NCBI RefSeq assembly: GCF_901933205.1
Contig: NC_044600.1
Location: 744,001 to 808,000 of the forward strand
Length of the DNA stretch: 64,000 bases
Origin: Camarhynchus parvulus
Lineage: Eukaryota; Chordata; Aves; Passeriformes; Thraupidae
Direction: 5' to 3'
Of this stretch, positions 1 through 13,100 are shown piece by piece (the first letter of the stretch is position 1; every line of letters begins with the position of its first letter). The position numbers and the translations under genes were made by a program. The notes beneath the pieces are model-generated. The model was not told the DNA's origin, made no database searches, and saw nothing but the letters and a program-made list of their open reading frames with translations.

Positions 1-121
1 TGTGACACTGGCACTCACACACTCAGGGCTGTGTGTGACACTGGCACTCACACACTGAGCTGTGTGTGACACTGGCACTCACACACTCAGGTGAGTGTGA
101 CACTGGCACTCACACACTCAG
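1..121. repeat. Minisatellite, about 32-bp units, cut by window edge
   Basis: Four units of 31-33 bp start near 1, 34, 65 and 96 and share TGTGACACTGGCACTCACAC. The array runs off the left edge. The core TGTGTGACACTGGCAC recurs in the array at 25.75-26.51 kb. Confidence 0.85.
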
Positions 122-970
122 GGGTGCACAGGGCTGAGAGGATGCTCCAGCCAAGAACAACAGATAATTTCCAGTGCTGTGAACAGGACAGGAGACATGG
201 AGAGCAGGACCATGCTGTGCTCCAAACCAGACCCCAGGCAGCAGCCAGGCCTGCAGGGAGCCCAGGAGAGGCCCCTGCCCTGCAGCTGAGAGGCTGCCAG
301 GGAACTGTGTCCCACAGACCAGCACAGGGCTGAAGTGGAGCACACAGAGAGGAAAAAGGAGCTCCCCAGTTCCCAAAACAGGGAAATGGAAAACAGGGTC
401 AAAATCCACTGTTTCTCTTAATTGGCCTCAAGCACATTACAGCCGTGTGCCTTCTGGCCTAATTAGTCTGAATTTCCCTAAATGAATATTTGATGCTGAT
501 TAAGATATCAAAGAGCGTTGGAGCCACATGACTCCACTTCCATGCTAGCACACAGCAGCTGTGCCTATCTACCAATCTGTCACCTCATTTCACACTCAGC
601 CATGTTCATTCTTAATAAACCCCTCAGAAAAAGGGGCAGGAGTTATGTGAGAGCATCACCTCTGTCACACTGGGCAGGAAAACCCCAAAGTCAATGAAGA
701 CATGGATGTAGCATGAAAGCACCACCAAGAACAGCAGCTGAGCTTGGTGCTCTGTGGAGATGCCCACTCTTTCTGCTGCCCTCACAGCAGCAGGAGGTGC
801 CTGTTTGCTGACTCCCCAGCCAAGGGGCTCCTCCAGCCTCCGGGGAACACCTCCCTACCATTAACTGTGAATAAAAGCTGCAATTCCAGATGTGTCCAGC
901 CAAGAAGAGAGGCTAGCCCCATGGAGAGGCTGACCAACCATCTCCTCGGAGCCCTGTGTCTGAACTGTAC
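122..970. other. MCF2 intron 11, no further feature
   Basis: No exon, repeat family or structured element was recognised in this stretch; the short open frames on either strand show no conserved sequence. Confidence 0.6.
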
Positions 971-1162
971 CTGCTGGAGGCGGGTGTGCAGCTCCAAGGT
1001 CCTCTGCAGGCGCAGCTGCTTCCGCTTGCCGTGCTCAGCCAGGAGGTCGCAGTGGTGCCGCAGCTCGTTGCACTGCTGGCAGATCAGGTTCAGGGCGTAG
1101 TGGTGGTTGGCTGCCAGCTGGTGCCCGTGCAGGATCACCACCTGAGCCTTCCCTATCAGCTC
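971..1162 (-). CDS. MCF2: MCF2 exon 11 (spectrin-like region), last exon in window
   Basis: The 192 bases (64 codons) encode ELIGKAQVVILHGHQLAANH, HYALNLICQQCNELRHHCDL and LAEHGKRKQL onward to TRLQQ. Acceptor CTGCAG, donor CAG|GTACAG. The next exon, expected to begin with a Cys-rich CCDEG segment as in human MCF2, is not in the window. Confidence 0.97.
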
Positions 1163-4100
1163 CTGCAGGAAGGGGAGAGCCCAGGTTGGCACGCAGAAAT
1201 GGTGCCCAAGCGCCCACGCACCAGCGTGCCCTCCCAGCTCACCGGGGCTCAGCCAGGTAGGAGTGAGCTCTTTGCTGATGGAGTGACAAAATTATCCTTT
1301 GTCCCCTTAAAAGGAAATAAGCCCAGAAGTTTCTGTCCTCTGTTTAGTGAAAAGACACCTCATAGGACCTGAGGGACTTCACCTCAAACTTAAGGATGGC
1401 CAATTGGACAGAAGGCCAAAAAGTCCCCCCATGGCAATTAAGTAGGAAAAGAAGAGAACCAAGAAATGAGTGGCTTTTGTGAGATGTTTTACCAGGAGCA
1501 AGGACCTCTTGCACCTGGCTCGGTATTTCTGTTTGTTATTTTACCTTTTATTAAACCTTTTTGTTTCCAACACTGCCACAGAAGCCATCCTGCTGATTTT
1601 TATGCCTCCAAGGGTAGCTGAGCTATCTTGGGTGTGTTATAGACCTCCCAGAGCTTGTTAGACCTGGCTCAAAGTTACTGTAACACAGCCACTCTTGGGG
1701 ATGGCTGCCATTAGGGGTAGCCAGCGGGGGTGGCTTGCACAGCATAAAATGGTACCCACCAGGTGGGGAGAAAAACCTTTCCATCCATACAGAGGATGAA
1801 GCAGAAAACAGCATTTCACCAAAGCAGCAAGGCTGTGAGCACCTGCTGGCAGAGCACCACTGCCCCTCCAGGAGCCACAGCCTGAGTAAACTGCAGCTGA
1901 TTCCAGTTCAGGCCCACCATGCTCCCAAGCATCCCAGCTCTCATCAAAGGGAACTGCAGTAGTTAAGGTTTATCTTGATGCCAAGAACACAGGAGCTTTT
2001 CTGCACACCTCAGTCAGTGTACTGGTTCTGGTTTCTCCAGGGCTGGGAGGAACTGGGAAGGCTTTCCACTGGGATGGCTTTGCTGCTGCTCCCTGCCTGC
2101 CTGGCTTTTTGATCCTCCTCCCTCTCTCACAAACATTTCTTCCAAATGGCCAGCAAGCCTCTGACCTCTCTTTGGAACTCTTCTGTGCCCAGATCCCTCA
2201 GGATTTCTCTGCTGACCCTGGCCCAGGTGCCCAGCACATCCCCTTGCAAAGGTCACAGCCTTAGCTGGGCTCCTGTGAATCATTTCTCTTCACTCTTCTT
2301 TCCCCTGCATCCCTTGGCCTTCACCCATGTGTTATGTTCAAGTCACAGACATGGCAGGATACAACTTTTTTGCAACTCCATGTGCCTGGTAACAAGTTTC
2401 TGCCTCTTAGCATAGCTAAAGCACTTAAAATACAAATAATTCTTCTTCCAGCTCATTAAATCCCACGCCTCCCCCACGTTCAGACATTTATCTGTTCCGG
2501 ATTTTCACGGCGGCTCAGCAATTTATTTTAACTCTGATAATTAAACAGCCTGTTTCTGGCTTTCAGAGTGATCACAGCCTTGCTGCTCAGAGCAGAGACA
2601 TGAAATCAATTCTTTCGTGCAGCACTCACCAACAAATTACAGAGCCAGGTGATTTCACAAAGACCTACCACAAATACAGAGCATGGCTCCTGTGTTTCAT
2701 GGGTGCTGCTTCTGTGCAAGGCCATCTCACCTGAGCCATGTTATCATCTCACCTGAGCCATGTTATCATCTCACCTGAGCCAGGCTACCTCACCTGAGCC
2801 AGGCCACCTCACCTGAGCCATATTATCTCACCTGAGCCATATTATCATCTCACCTGAGCCATGTTATCATCTCACCTGAGCCAGGCTACCTCACCTGAGC
2901 CAGGCCACCTCACCTGAGCCATATTATCTCACCTGAGCCATGTTATCATCTCACCTGAGCCATATTATCTCACCTGAGCCATGCTATGTTATCTCACCTG
3001 AGCCAGGCCATCCAAGTGCTCCAGCTCCTTGAGCCTCTGCTTCACCTGGGGGACGCTGTCGCCGGTGTCGGGCAGCTCCGCCTGCTGCCCCATTAAAAAT
3101 TCAATGGCACTCTTGACCTGGGCACAGAGAAGAAAATTGCTGCAAAAGGATACAAAGCACAGGCAGGAAAGCAGTCTGAGCCCAAAATTAATCACACTTG
3201 AGCTAAGATTGCTAAATCCAATAACACAGCTAGTGTCCAAGAACTAATTTCTAAATTCCAAGATGCTTCCATCAGCAGAACGCACATGACTGCAGGGCAG
3301 TGGTACCTAAATTAGCTCTCAGGAAGGAAGCACAGCCGTCTCCCCAGCTGGCCAGCCCTGCCACAGCCAAGGAACAGCAGCATAAATTAAACACTCTCAA
3401 AAGAAAAGCATAAAAACTTCTCTCCACCAGATCTCCACCTCTCCCTTCTGCCAATGGAAGCACGTCTGATCCTACCTCTTGAAAACTTTGCTCAAACTTC
3501 CAGAGTTGTAAATATTGTTCCATTTTTAACTGGTGCTTTTCCCAGAAGCCATCAAAAGCAGTCTCCATCTCACGCAGCTGACCAAGCAACCTTGGGCACA
3601 GAAAAAGGACAAGATTGGGACAATTTGCAAACAGGGGACAAGCAGAGATGGACAAGACCTAGAGATCACTTACACAGGGACCCAAGGTCTCAGAAGAAGT
3701 CAACAGACATGTACATGTGGCTTGAGATGATCTCAGAGAGAGATTTAATGAAATCAGCGCTGCAGAGCAGTGTGATCACACATCTGTGTGAGGCAGTTGT
3801 TGCTGTCTGCATTTATCTGGGTAAATCCTGGGGGCCTGGCAGGGAGAGCCCTGCATCTGCTCCTCATGACAGTGGGGACAAAGATCAGAGCAAGTCAGTC
3901 ATGAGAGAAGCCACCAGCAATCTGATGGAGCAAAATTCTGCTATCTCTGTCTTTGATAGGTGACCTAAAGAACACATCCACACCTCAACAATTTGAGTGT
4001 TTCCACTGAAAGCCAGGGGATTTAGGAACCCAGTGCACTCACCGATTCACCGTCTCCCAGTCCCCAGGCCTCTCCTGCTGCTGCTCCTGACTGCATTCCC

Positions 4101-7100
4101 CTGAGTCTGGCTCTTCAAAATCTGCTCAAAAGCAACTTTCCCTCTTTTGTGACTGCCGTGATTTCTTCCTGTATAACACAAAACATTTCTCATTCAGGCT
4201 GCTTATTGTGAGGTAAGGATAAGGCATTTTGTGTTTCTCCTGCCTTAGTTTCCCTGTGTGAAACCAGCAGCAATACCCAACAGACCAAAGCACTCCCAGC
4301 AGACGTTTCAGTCCTCTACACATGGAATTGACCCCTGGAGCTGCACGAGGCTGAGCCATGGAAGGGCCACCAGGCTGGGTGGGAAGTGCCACACATGAAT
4401 ACAGCAGGCCACAGAATGACTCAGGAGGCCAGCACGGCCCCAGCTCTCTCCTGGTGAGCAGTGGGGCTGGTGTGACACACCTGCCCACAAGCTCATGTCT
4501 TCAAGCAAGATCTTCCACAGCTTGAAGGCTCTGCTTCTCCACCAAGGTCAGGAGAGGAGGTTGTAAGAGCAGCATCCCATGGGGGAACAAAGCCAGGACT
4601 GAGCCCACACAGCAGCACTCAGTACAGCCTCTACACACGAAGCCAACACTCCCAATACAACCTCTTTTAGGGGAAATTTAAACCCTTGGGGTCCTCACCA
4701 GCACCAGCTGAGGTGCTCTGTGCTGGCTGGGCTCAGCCCCAAAGCAAACATGTGCACTGAGTCAACTATTTTAAAAGAGGCCAAAGGCAGAGATGAGGAG
4801 GGAGAAAACACATGTGGCTGATGAGCTGTGGCAGAGGCCCTGAAGGAGTGACCTGTGTCTGGTTCCATTGCAGAGCCAGGTCCTGGAGGGGTGAGAGCCC
4901 TCCCAGGAGATGGCCAGGTTTCTACTGCAAGAGAAACAATGGCAAAACCTCTTCAGGGAGAGGATTCAGAAAGCCCAGACTTGGTTCAGTGTCTGCCTGC
5001 CCCAGAGAGCTCACAGAGCCCAAACACAGCATCAGCCCCAGGAGCAGGCACAGCTGCAGGAACCTCCCCTCTCCCAGAGTGCAGGGCCAGCCCTGTCCCT
5101 GAAACACCCTGAGGATGGACACAAGGCAAAACCCATCTCCTGACAGTGCCCAGGCAGGAGACTCAGCAGAGAAATGGCGCAGCATGTTTTACACTGCAGG
5201 GGCTGTCATTTATCCTCTTACCCCTCACTCTGCAGAGAGCCACGCTCCTCCTTGGATTCAAACCCTGTCATTATCCATAAAGCAAAGTGGCCTGACTGTC
5301 AAACAGGTGGTGACTTGACTTTTCTGTTCAGTATATCAATGGGGTTAATTTCTTAGTTACGCTGTTTAATTAATTTCTGTCATTTTTTCATTGTGCTTGA
5401 TGCCGGTTTCTGCTCAGCATCACAGCTACATAAATTATTCCAATTTATTAAATATTTGAATTCAGGAATCAACTGTACCAGTCCTGGGGCTGTCATGAGA
5501 GAGACAAGGATCCCATGTCTTGCTGTCACCACAATCTGCGCACAGTTTCTCATCTGCTTTTGTGTTTCATGGTCTTAGAAGGAACGAAAGAAAAAAGCCA
5601 ACAGACCTCACTTCAGACAAAAGCCAATGAGTGGTTTTGATATCTGAAATTAATAGATGAGGAATTAAAAGCAACAGATGGCTTGTACTGAGTGCTGCTG
5701 TGCTTTCTACGCAAATGAAAACACGTGATGCTTTTATTTCTCCATAAAGTGGGCGCTGCTGGCTGGTTTTACACTGACCCACCCTGTGGAGCTGGTATCT
5801 GCCCCTGCACTGTGACCACTGTCCTGAGCACAAAGCTGGAGCCACTGAGTCATGTTCCAATAGATGTAGCTGCTATTTCATATTACTCTCTTCATTTCCA
5901 AAGAGATGGAGGCCCATTGACAGTACCTATAATGATACTTTCTAAACATGCACACATGCATTTATGCCTACACACAGCACAACTTGGATGACATTTTCAG
6001 TATTTCTTAGAGGCAGCTTTCTGGGAACTCGCTGTCACATGAATGACAAATGATTATAAATTAGAATAGATACAATTCTTTGACTCAGGTAAATGAGACC
6101 TGTCACAAAGCAAAGGAGCTCATTCTTCAGCCTCACAGAACATACCGTGAGCTGGCAGTGCCCCTGTCTGGGCCTACCTTGAGGTGGCGGTACCTGTGAC
6201 TGGCAGTGCCCCTGTCTGAGCCATACCTTGAGCTGGCAGTAGCTGTGACTGGCAGTACCCCTGTCTGGGCCATACCTGTGACTGGCAGTACCTATGACCG
6301 GCAGTACCCTGTCTGAGCCATACCTTGAGCTGGCAGTGCCCCTGTCTGAGCCATACCTTGAGCTGGCAGTACCTGTGACTGGCAGTACCCTGTCTGAGCC
6401 ATACCTTGACTGGCAGTACCTGTGACTGGCAGTACCCTGTCTGAGCCATACCTTGACTGGCAGTACCTATGACCGGCAGTACCCTGTCTGAGCCATACCT
6501 TGAGCTGGCAGTGCCCCTGTCTGAGCCATACCTTGAGCTGGCAGTACCTGTGACTGGCAGTACCCTGTCTGAGCCATACCTTGACTGGCAGTACCTGTGA
6601 CTGGCAGTACCCTGTCTGAGCCATACCTTGAGCTGGCGGTGCCCCTGTCTGAGCCATACCTTGACTGGCAGTGCCCTGGGCCATACCTTGAGCTGGCAGT
6701 ACCCCTGTCTGAGCCATACCTTGAGCTGGCAGTGCCCCTGTCTGAGCCATACCTTGACTGGCAGTGCCCTGGGCCATACCTTGAGCTGGCAGTACCCCTG
6801 TCTGAGCCATACCTTGAGCTGGCAGTGCCCCTGTCTGAGCCATACCTTGAGCTGGCAGTACCCCTGTCTGGGCCATACCTGTGACTGGCAGTACCCTGTC
6901 TGAGCCATACCTTGAGCTGGCGGTACCTCTCGGTGCGCACGGCCAGCAGGCGCTCGATGCAGAACATGTCCTCGGGCAGCTCCGCCTCCGCCAGCTCCGT
7001 GCCGAAGCACTGCAACATCTGGGCAATGTCCTTCACAGTCAGGGCAAAGCTCTCTATGGCCTGCAGGGACACAGCGAGTGCCATCAGCCCGGGGATCACC

Positions 7101-10100
7101 GCGGTGCTGCAGCTCCTCCAAGAGCCAGGGCTGGGCTGGGCCAGGGCAGCCCAACAGCTCTGAGAGATGGCTGGGATGTCCAGGCACACAGACAGAACAT
7201 CCCACTGGGAACCCAACCTGCCACCACCTGGGACACAGCATCCCAGGAAAATGAGTGTACAGGAAGCACAAAAACACACAGCAAGGCACAACTCCTGACT
7301 CCTGGCAATATGAAAGTTCTTGCAAAGGGAAAGAAACAAACCTAACTGGAAATTCTCTGCACTTGGTCAGTATGCAGTAGGCAGTGTCATTACCCCGCTT
7401 CCAAACACAGTTCTGATATTAATCACATTAAGCAACCATTATTAACAAAAAAGCCTATTTGGTGTCTCCCATTAAGGGAATTCTAATAAAGATTTAAAAA
7501 GACAGATCTTTTGGGAGCAGTTTCAATGGGAGCCTGAGGGAGCCAATCCTCCTGCAAACCCATCAAAGCCTAACACCCCTTGGCTCCTTTGATCTAGGAG
7601 GTGCAGTGGCTCTGGGGGCTCCTTTCAGCCCCCCAGTGCTCAGTGCCTGACTGCAGACCTTGCCCAGGGAGCCCCAGCTGGCTGTGGCAGCCCCACTCAC
7701 CGTCCTGAAGATGACCCACTCGCTGTGGCAGTACTCCAGGGTGCCCCCCAGCTCGGGGGTCAGCTGCTGCTCCTCGATGTACGTCAGCAGGTCACTGACC
7801 GAGCTCAGCATCACCACCTGCACACACACAGGGCCTGGGTCACCCCTGGGTCACCCTCCTGCCCCACACTGACCCCATCACTGACCCACACTGACTGAGC
7901 TCAGCATCACCACCTGCACACACACACACAGGCCCTGTGTCACCTCTGTGTCACCCTCCTGCCCCACACCTGTCCCCTGATGCACCTCAAACTCTGCTCT
8001 ACATCCTGTTCTGGAGCAGGGCTTCCTTCTTACACTTATGGCTTAACACAGCTCTGTCCCAGGCTCTGAGCACACACAGCAGTGCACACACAGCTCTGAG
8101 CACACACACAGCTCTGAGCACACACAGCAGTGCACACACAGCTCTGAGCACACACAGCTCTGAGCACACACACAGCTAGCACACACAGCAGTGCACACAC
8201 ACAGCTCTGAGCACACACAGCAGTGCACACACAGCTCTGAGCACACACGGCAGTGCACACACAGCTCTGAGCACACACACAGCTCTGAGCACACACAGAT
8301 TGACAACGCTCTGAGCACACACGCAGTGCACACACACAGCTCTGAGCACACACAGCAGTGCACACACAGCTCTGAGCACACACACAGCTCTGAGCACACA
8401 CAGCAGCGCACACACAGCTCTGAGCACACACACAGCTCTGAGCACACACACAGCTCTGAGCACACACGGCAGTGCACACACACACACTGAGCACACACAG
8501 CCATGCCCAGGCTGCTCCATACCGGTAACTTGAGCAGGAAATCCTCCTGGCTGAAGCGGAAGCCGATGTCGGTGAAGGTGCGCTGGAAGAAGCCTGTGGG
8601 CCGCAGGACCATCACCAAGTGCAGGTTCCCTGGGAAGGATGCCTGCAAGGAAACGCAGACAGCACTCACCCTGGGCAGTGGCAGCCCCTGCAGCAGCTCC
8701 CAACGCACTGAAAACAGGGGGAATCATTCCGTTTTAGGAGGTTTTCTTATTTTCAAAACAGGAGGGTGTTCCCATTTTCTGAAAAATCCCTTTGCCCAGG
8801 ATTTTTCCCCGGGAAGCTGAGAAGCCTCAGAGGAAAAGGAAAACAACAATTATCTCATTTGCTTGTCCTGTGTTTTGCTCCTTTGGAGTGTGTTTGGAGA
8901 CTGTTTACCCACAGGTGATTGTTCCACTGCATTCTGCTGTGAGTTGTTTTCACTCTTTGGCCAATCAGGGCCAAGCTGTGTCAGGACTCTGCAGAGAGTC
9001 ACGAGTTTTCATTATTATCTTTTTAGTATTCTGCAAGTATCCCAAGTATCCTTTCTGTATTCTTTAATATAGTTTAGTTTAGTATTCATTAATATATTAT
9101 AGTATCATCAAATAATAAATGAGCCTTCTGAGAACATGGAGTCAGATTCATCATTCCCTCCTGCCACAGGGCATCCCTGCAAATACAACAGGAGGGAGAT
9201 GCTGGGAATGGTTCAGAGAAATGGGATGGAACTGCAGCAGGTTCAGATGCTGGGAATGGTTCAGAGAAATGGGATGGAACTGCAGCAGGGCTGTCCAGCC
9301 CCACCTCCCTTTGGAGCAGGCAGGAGGTCAGCTCTGCTCCTTGGAGGCACACTTGTTATAAACTTTAATAATACAGATACTGTTCATCATTATAACTTGG
9401 GGAGTGAAATTAAAACTCAGCAGGGAGCAGAGGGCTGGAACATTGAGAGGAATGACAGATTGAGGAAGCAAAATTTATTGCCAAACTTGCTAATCATCCC
9501 ATAACTGCATGAAGCACACTCGTCTTGTCCTTGGTAATTACCAAGCAACATTTAATTTGTGGCAAGAATTTGGAATTTCCTGTCTACACTGCTGGAGCCT
9601 TTTTTCAAGCATATGGTTAGCAGGTGCATTTTTAAATAGATCTGTGAAAAGGGTTCTTGAGAATGAAAAAGAATTTTTAAGAAAGTAGAAGTTGCATCAT
9701 TAAATTATGGATAAGCACATGATGCAAAGCCTTGAGTTAATTAAGACATGATTTGCTCTGAGATCCTGCCAGGCCAGGTCACATTTCTCTCCTCCTTATA
9801 GCATCCTCCTCCATGAAACATGATAGTAACCTCTACGCCAAGGGTGAGAATAATGAACATGTTTGAGTACTTTGCACTGCAGGGCACTTCATCCATGCCC
9901 TCAAAACAAAGATCATCCCACAAACATACATTAGTGCTGTTTAAAAGAGGATTTACACCTGAGCTCTGGCATCCCTGAGCTGCACTGTCACTCATTTACT
10001 CTGTTTTCTTGTGTAGGAAGGGGCAGGTTGTGGTTTCCACTGCCCACAGCTTCCCTGAGAAATGGACAGTGAGTTTTAGGATCATATAAGCCACATAAAT

Positions 10101-13100
10101 CCAATATATTGATCTGCTGTTATTTTAGGTACGAGCAGAAAAAGAAAGGTTGTGAATGAAATGACAAACTCATACCCTTTGGAAGTCAACAAGAGTGCTG
10201 CCAGGGACAAAGACTTGGCCCTGGAAACAACAGCAAACCACCAAATAACAGAGACATTGGTGCTGGCTCCAGGCCCTGGTGCTGTGCTCCTGCTCCAGCC
10301 CTGGGCAGCACAGAATGCCTCCCCTGTGAACCTGGGGCTCCTACCTTGGCCCTCTCCTGGAAAATGCTGCAGGGATGTCTTTGAGAACAGCCAGCCAGAA
10401 ATTCATCCTCCCTCGGTCTGACATCATTATCCCTTCATCCCCTGTCCCTTTGGCCCTGCTGCACTTGGAGCTTTGGCCTCTCCTTCAAGCCCTTTTCAAC
10501 AGGCACCCTCTGGGTGCAGAGCAATGTCCCTGGAGGAACAGCCTGGGCGTCCAAACCCAGCTGCCCATGGGAAAACCTGCAGGCTTTGAATGTCAGCCCC
10601 AGGAGCCCCTGGGCAGGACAGGAAAGCTGCAGGAGGGGGAGCAGGGGCAGGAGACAAGCCCAGCTCACAGGGACCAGCCTGGCTGGGAGCAGGGATGGCC
10701 CTGGACACCTCTGGCTGCAGGATGCCACAGCACACACACCAGGGACTGCCCTCCTGCACCCAGGGACACCTCTGCTGCAGGATGCCAACCTGATCCACAC
10801 CACACACACACCAGGACACCACAGCACTGCCCTCCTGCACCCAGGGACACCTCTGAGTGCAGGATGTTCCACACCAGGACACCACAGCACTGCCCTCCTG
10901 CACCCAGGGACACCTCTGAGTGCAGGATGTTCCACACCAGGACACCACAGCACTGCCCTCCTGCACCCAGGGACACCTCTGCTGCAGGATGCCAACCAGG
11001 AATGTTCCACACCACACACCACAGCCACTGCCCTCCTGCACCCAGGGACACCTCTGCTGCAGGTGCCAACTGTCCCACCACACACAACCAGGACACCACA
11101 ACACTGCCCTCCGCCCAATCTGTGCAGATGCCAACGTGTCCTACACCACACACACACCAGGAGAACACAGCACTGCCCTCCTGCACCCAGGGACACCTCT
11201 GAGTGCAGGATGTTCCACACCAGGACACCACAGCACTGCCCTCCTGCACCCCAGGGACAGCCCCACACACGCCATTGTATCCCTCCTGCTCCTTGGTATT
11301 TCACCTCAAAAGTGAAACAGCTGAGTTTCACCCTCAGTTTCCAGGGCAGATGATTGCATTTCCATTCAGTTTAGAAAGCATTTGGGGATTTTTCAGCTGA
11401 TCTTATACATACAGGATCAAGGTCGGCACTTACAAAACTTACTTACAAAACAGGAAGGACAGCTTTGCAAAGGACAGCTAATGTATTCCAAGCATGGGAA
11501 AAAATGAACACAAGAAATAAGCTTGTAAGAAAGACAGACACCAACAAGCCATGTCCTGTGCCCTCTTAGAGACTTAAGGGAAAGGATGAAATGTTAGGGA
11601 AAAAAAAAAACCCACATAGACCAGTAATTCCTCAGTATAACATTCCTGTAGGGATTGTATCTTTTTAAATCATTGTAACAATTTTAGTTTTTCTCAGGGC
11701 TGAAGTGTAGATAAGTTTCCTAAAAACTGATCTCTAATGATACTGGAAGCACTGCTGCAAAAAACCCTTTCCCACAATATATTAAAGAAAGCAAAGACAA
11801 AAGGATAAAGGATCTTGCCTTATGCTTTATCTTATCCTTTGAAAGTCTAAAAAGAATCCTGTGCGCTTGATAAGCCTGGGGTTATGCAACAAAACACCTG
11901 AAGAACCCTCTAAAGCCTCTGCAGCACACCAGGAAAGGCAGAAAGCTCCCAGCACAGTCCCACTGAATCAGGCAGCTGGCAGCACTTCACTGCTGTTCAC
12001 CGTCCCACTGACCACAGCCCGCTCACCACATCCCCCTTCCCAGGACAGACACGGACACCTTGAGGCCAGTTCAGCAACTTTTAAATGCACATTTAACTAG
12101 AACCAACAGAGAGCCCTGATTTAATCAATGCAGACAAACTGGGCTAATAAAGCACAAGAAAGGACATGCACTGAAAGGATCACAGTTACTGCCTAATAAC
12201 TGAATATCTCATTCTGACACATTTAGTGGTATTTTAACATTTCCGCCAATTTCAGCAACTCCGTTTTCAGACACTATTCTTCCCTGCAGTTCACTGGGGC
12301 ATCCATGAGGTTGGAAATCAAGAAATTAAAAAAAAATAAAATAAATTTTAAGAAACAAAGCATTATCCAGCAGTAAGTTTCTTTCTGAGCACTGCAGACT
12401 GAGGCGGGAGTCCTTATACAGGTGCTGAACTTACTGACTTCCTGCCGCCCCTTAAAGGAAAAGTCATGCAACAAAACGCCAGGATACACAGCACTGCTAA
12501 TCCGAGCCTTTCACTTCCCCCGGAGCCAGAGCCGAACTCCCAAGTGCTCTGCTACCTTTACTCGAGCCGGCTGCATGACTGACCCGAGGATGCTGTCAGC
12601 ATCCCCGGGCACGGATCCGTGCGGGGCCCGCTCCGTGCCGCGGCTTTCCTGCCTGTAGGAGCAATGACGGAGCCGTTCCTGCTGCGGGCGGAGCGCCGCG
12701 GGCAGCGGTGCCGGCCGGACCCGGGGTGCCCACTGATACCCAGCGGTGCCGAACCCATTGATACCCAGCGGTGCCAGACCCAGTGATACCCACTGATACC
12801 CAGCGGTGCCGAACCCAGTGATACCCACTGATACCCAGCGGTGCCGAACCCATTGATACCCAGCGGTGCCAGACCCAGTGATACCCATTGATACCCAGCG
12901 GTGCCAGACCCAGTGATACCCAGCGGTGCCAGACCCAGTGATACCCACTGATACCCAGCGGTGCCGGCCCGACCCAGTGATACCCACTGATACCCAGCGG
13001 TGCCGGCCCGACCCGCGGAATCCAGTGGTACCAGGTGATACCCAGCGATACCCAGTGGTACCCAGCGGTACCAGCGGTGCCGGCAGTACCCGGGGTACCC

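Noticed and set aside
2440..2700. Possible conserved non-coding element in intron 10
   Set aside because: The text looks less repetitive than its surroundings, but without a cross-species alignment there is no support.
3476..3577. Exon 9 starting at the CAG 13 bases further in
   Set aside because: It would remove the conserved LLGQ residues and does not fit the end phase of exon 8.
4043..4110. Using an internal AG in exon 8 to bypass the frameshift
   Set aside because: The only nearby AG (before 4121) lacks a pyrimidine tract, and joining exon 7 (phase 0) there still gives the wrong frame.
10375..11331. Long overlapping open frames on both strands
   Set aside because: Explained by the ~60-bp tandem repeat; no protein family similarity.
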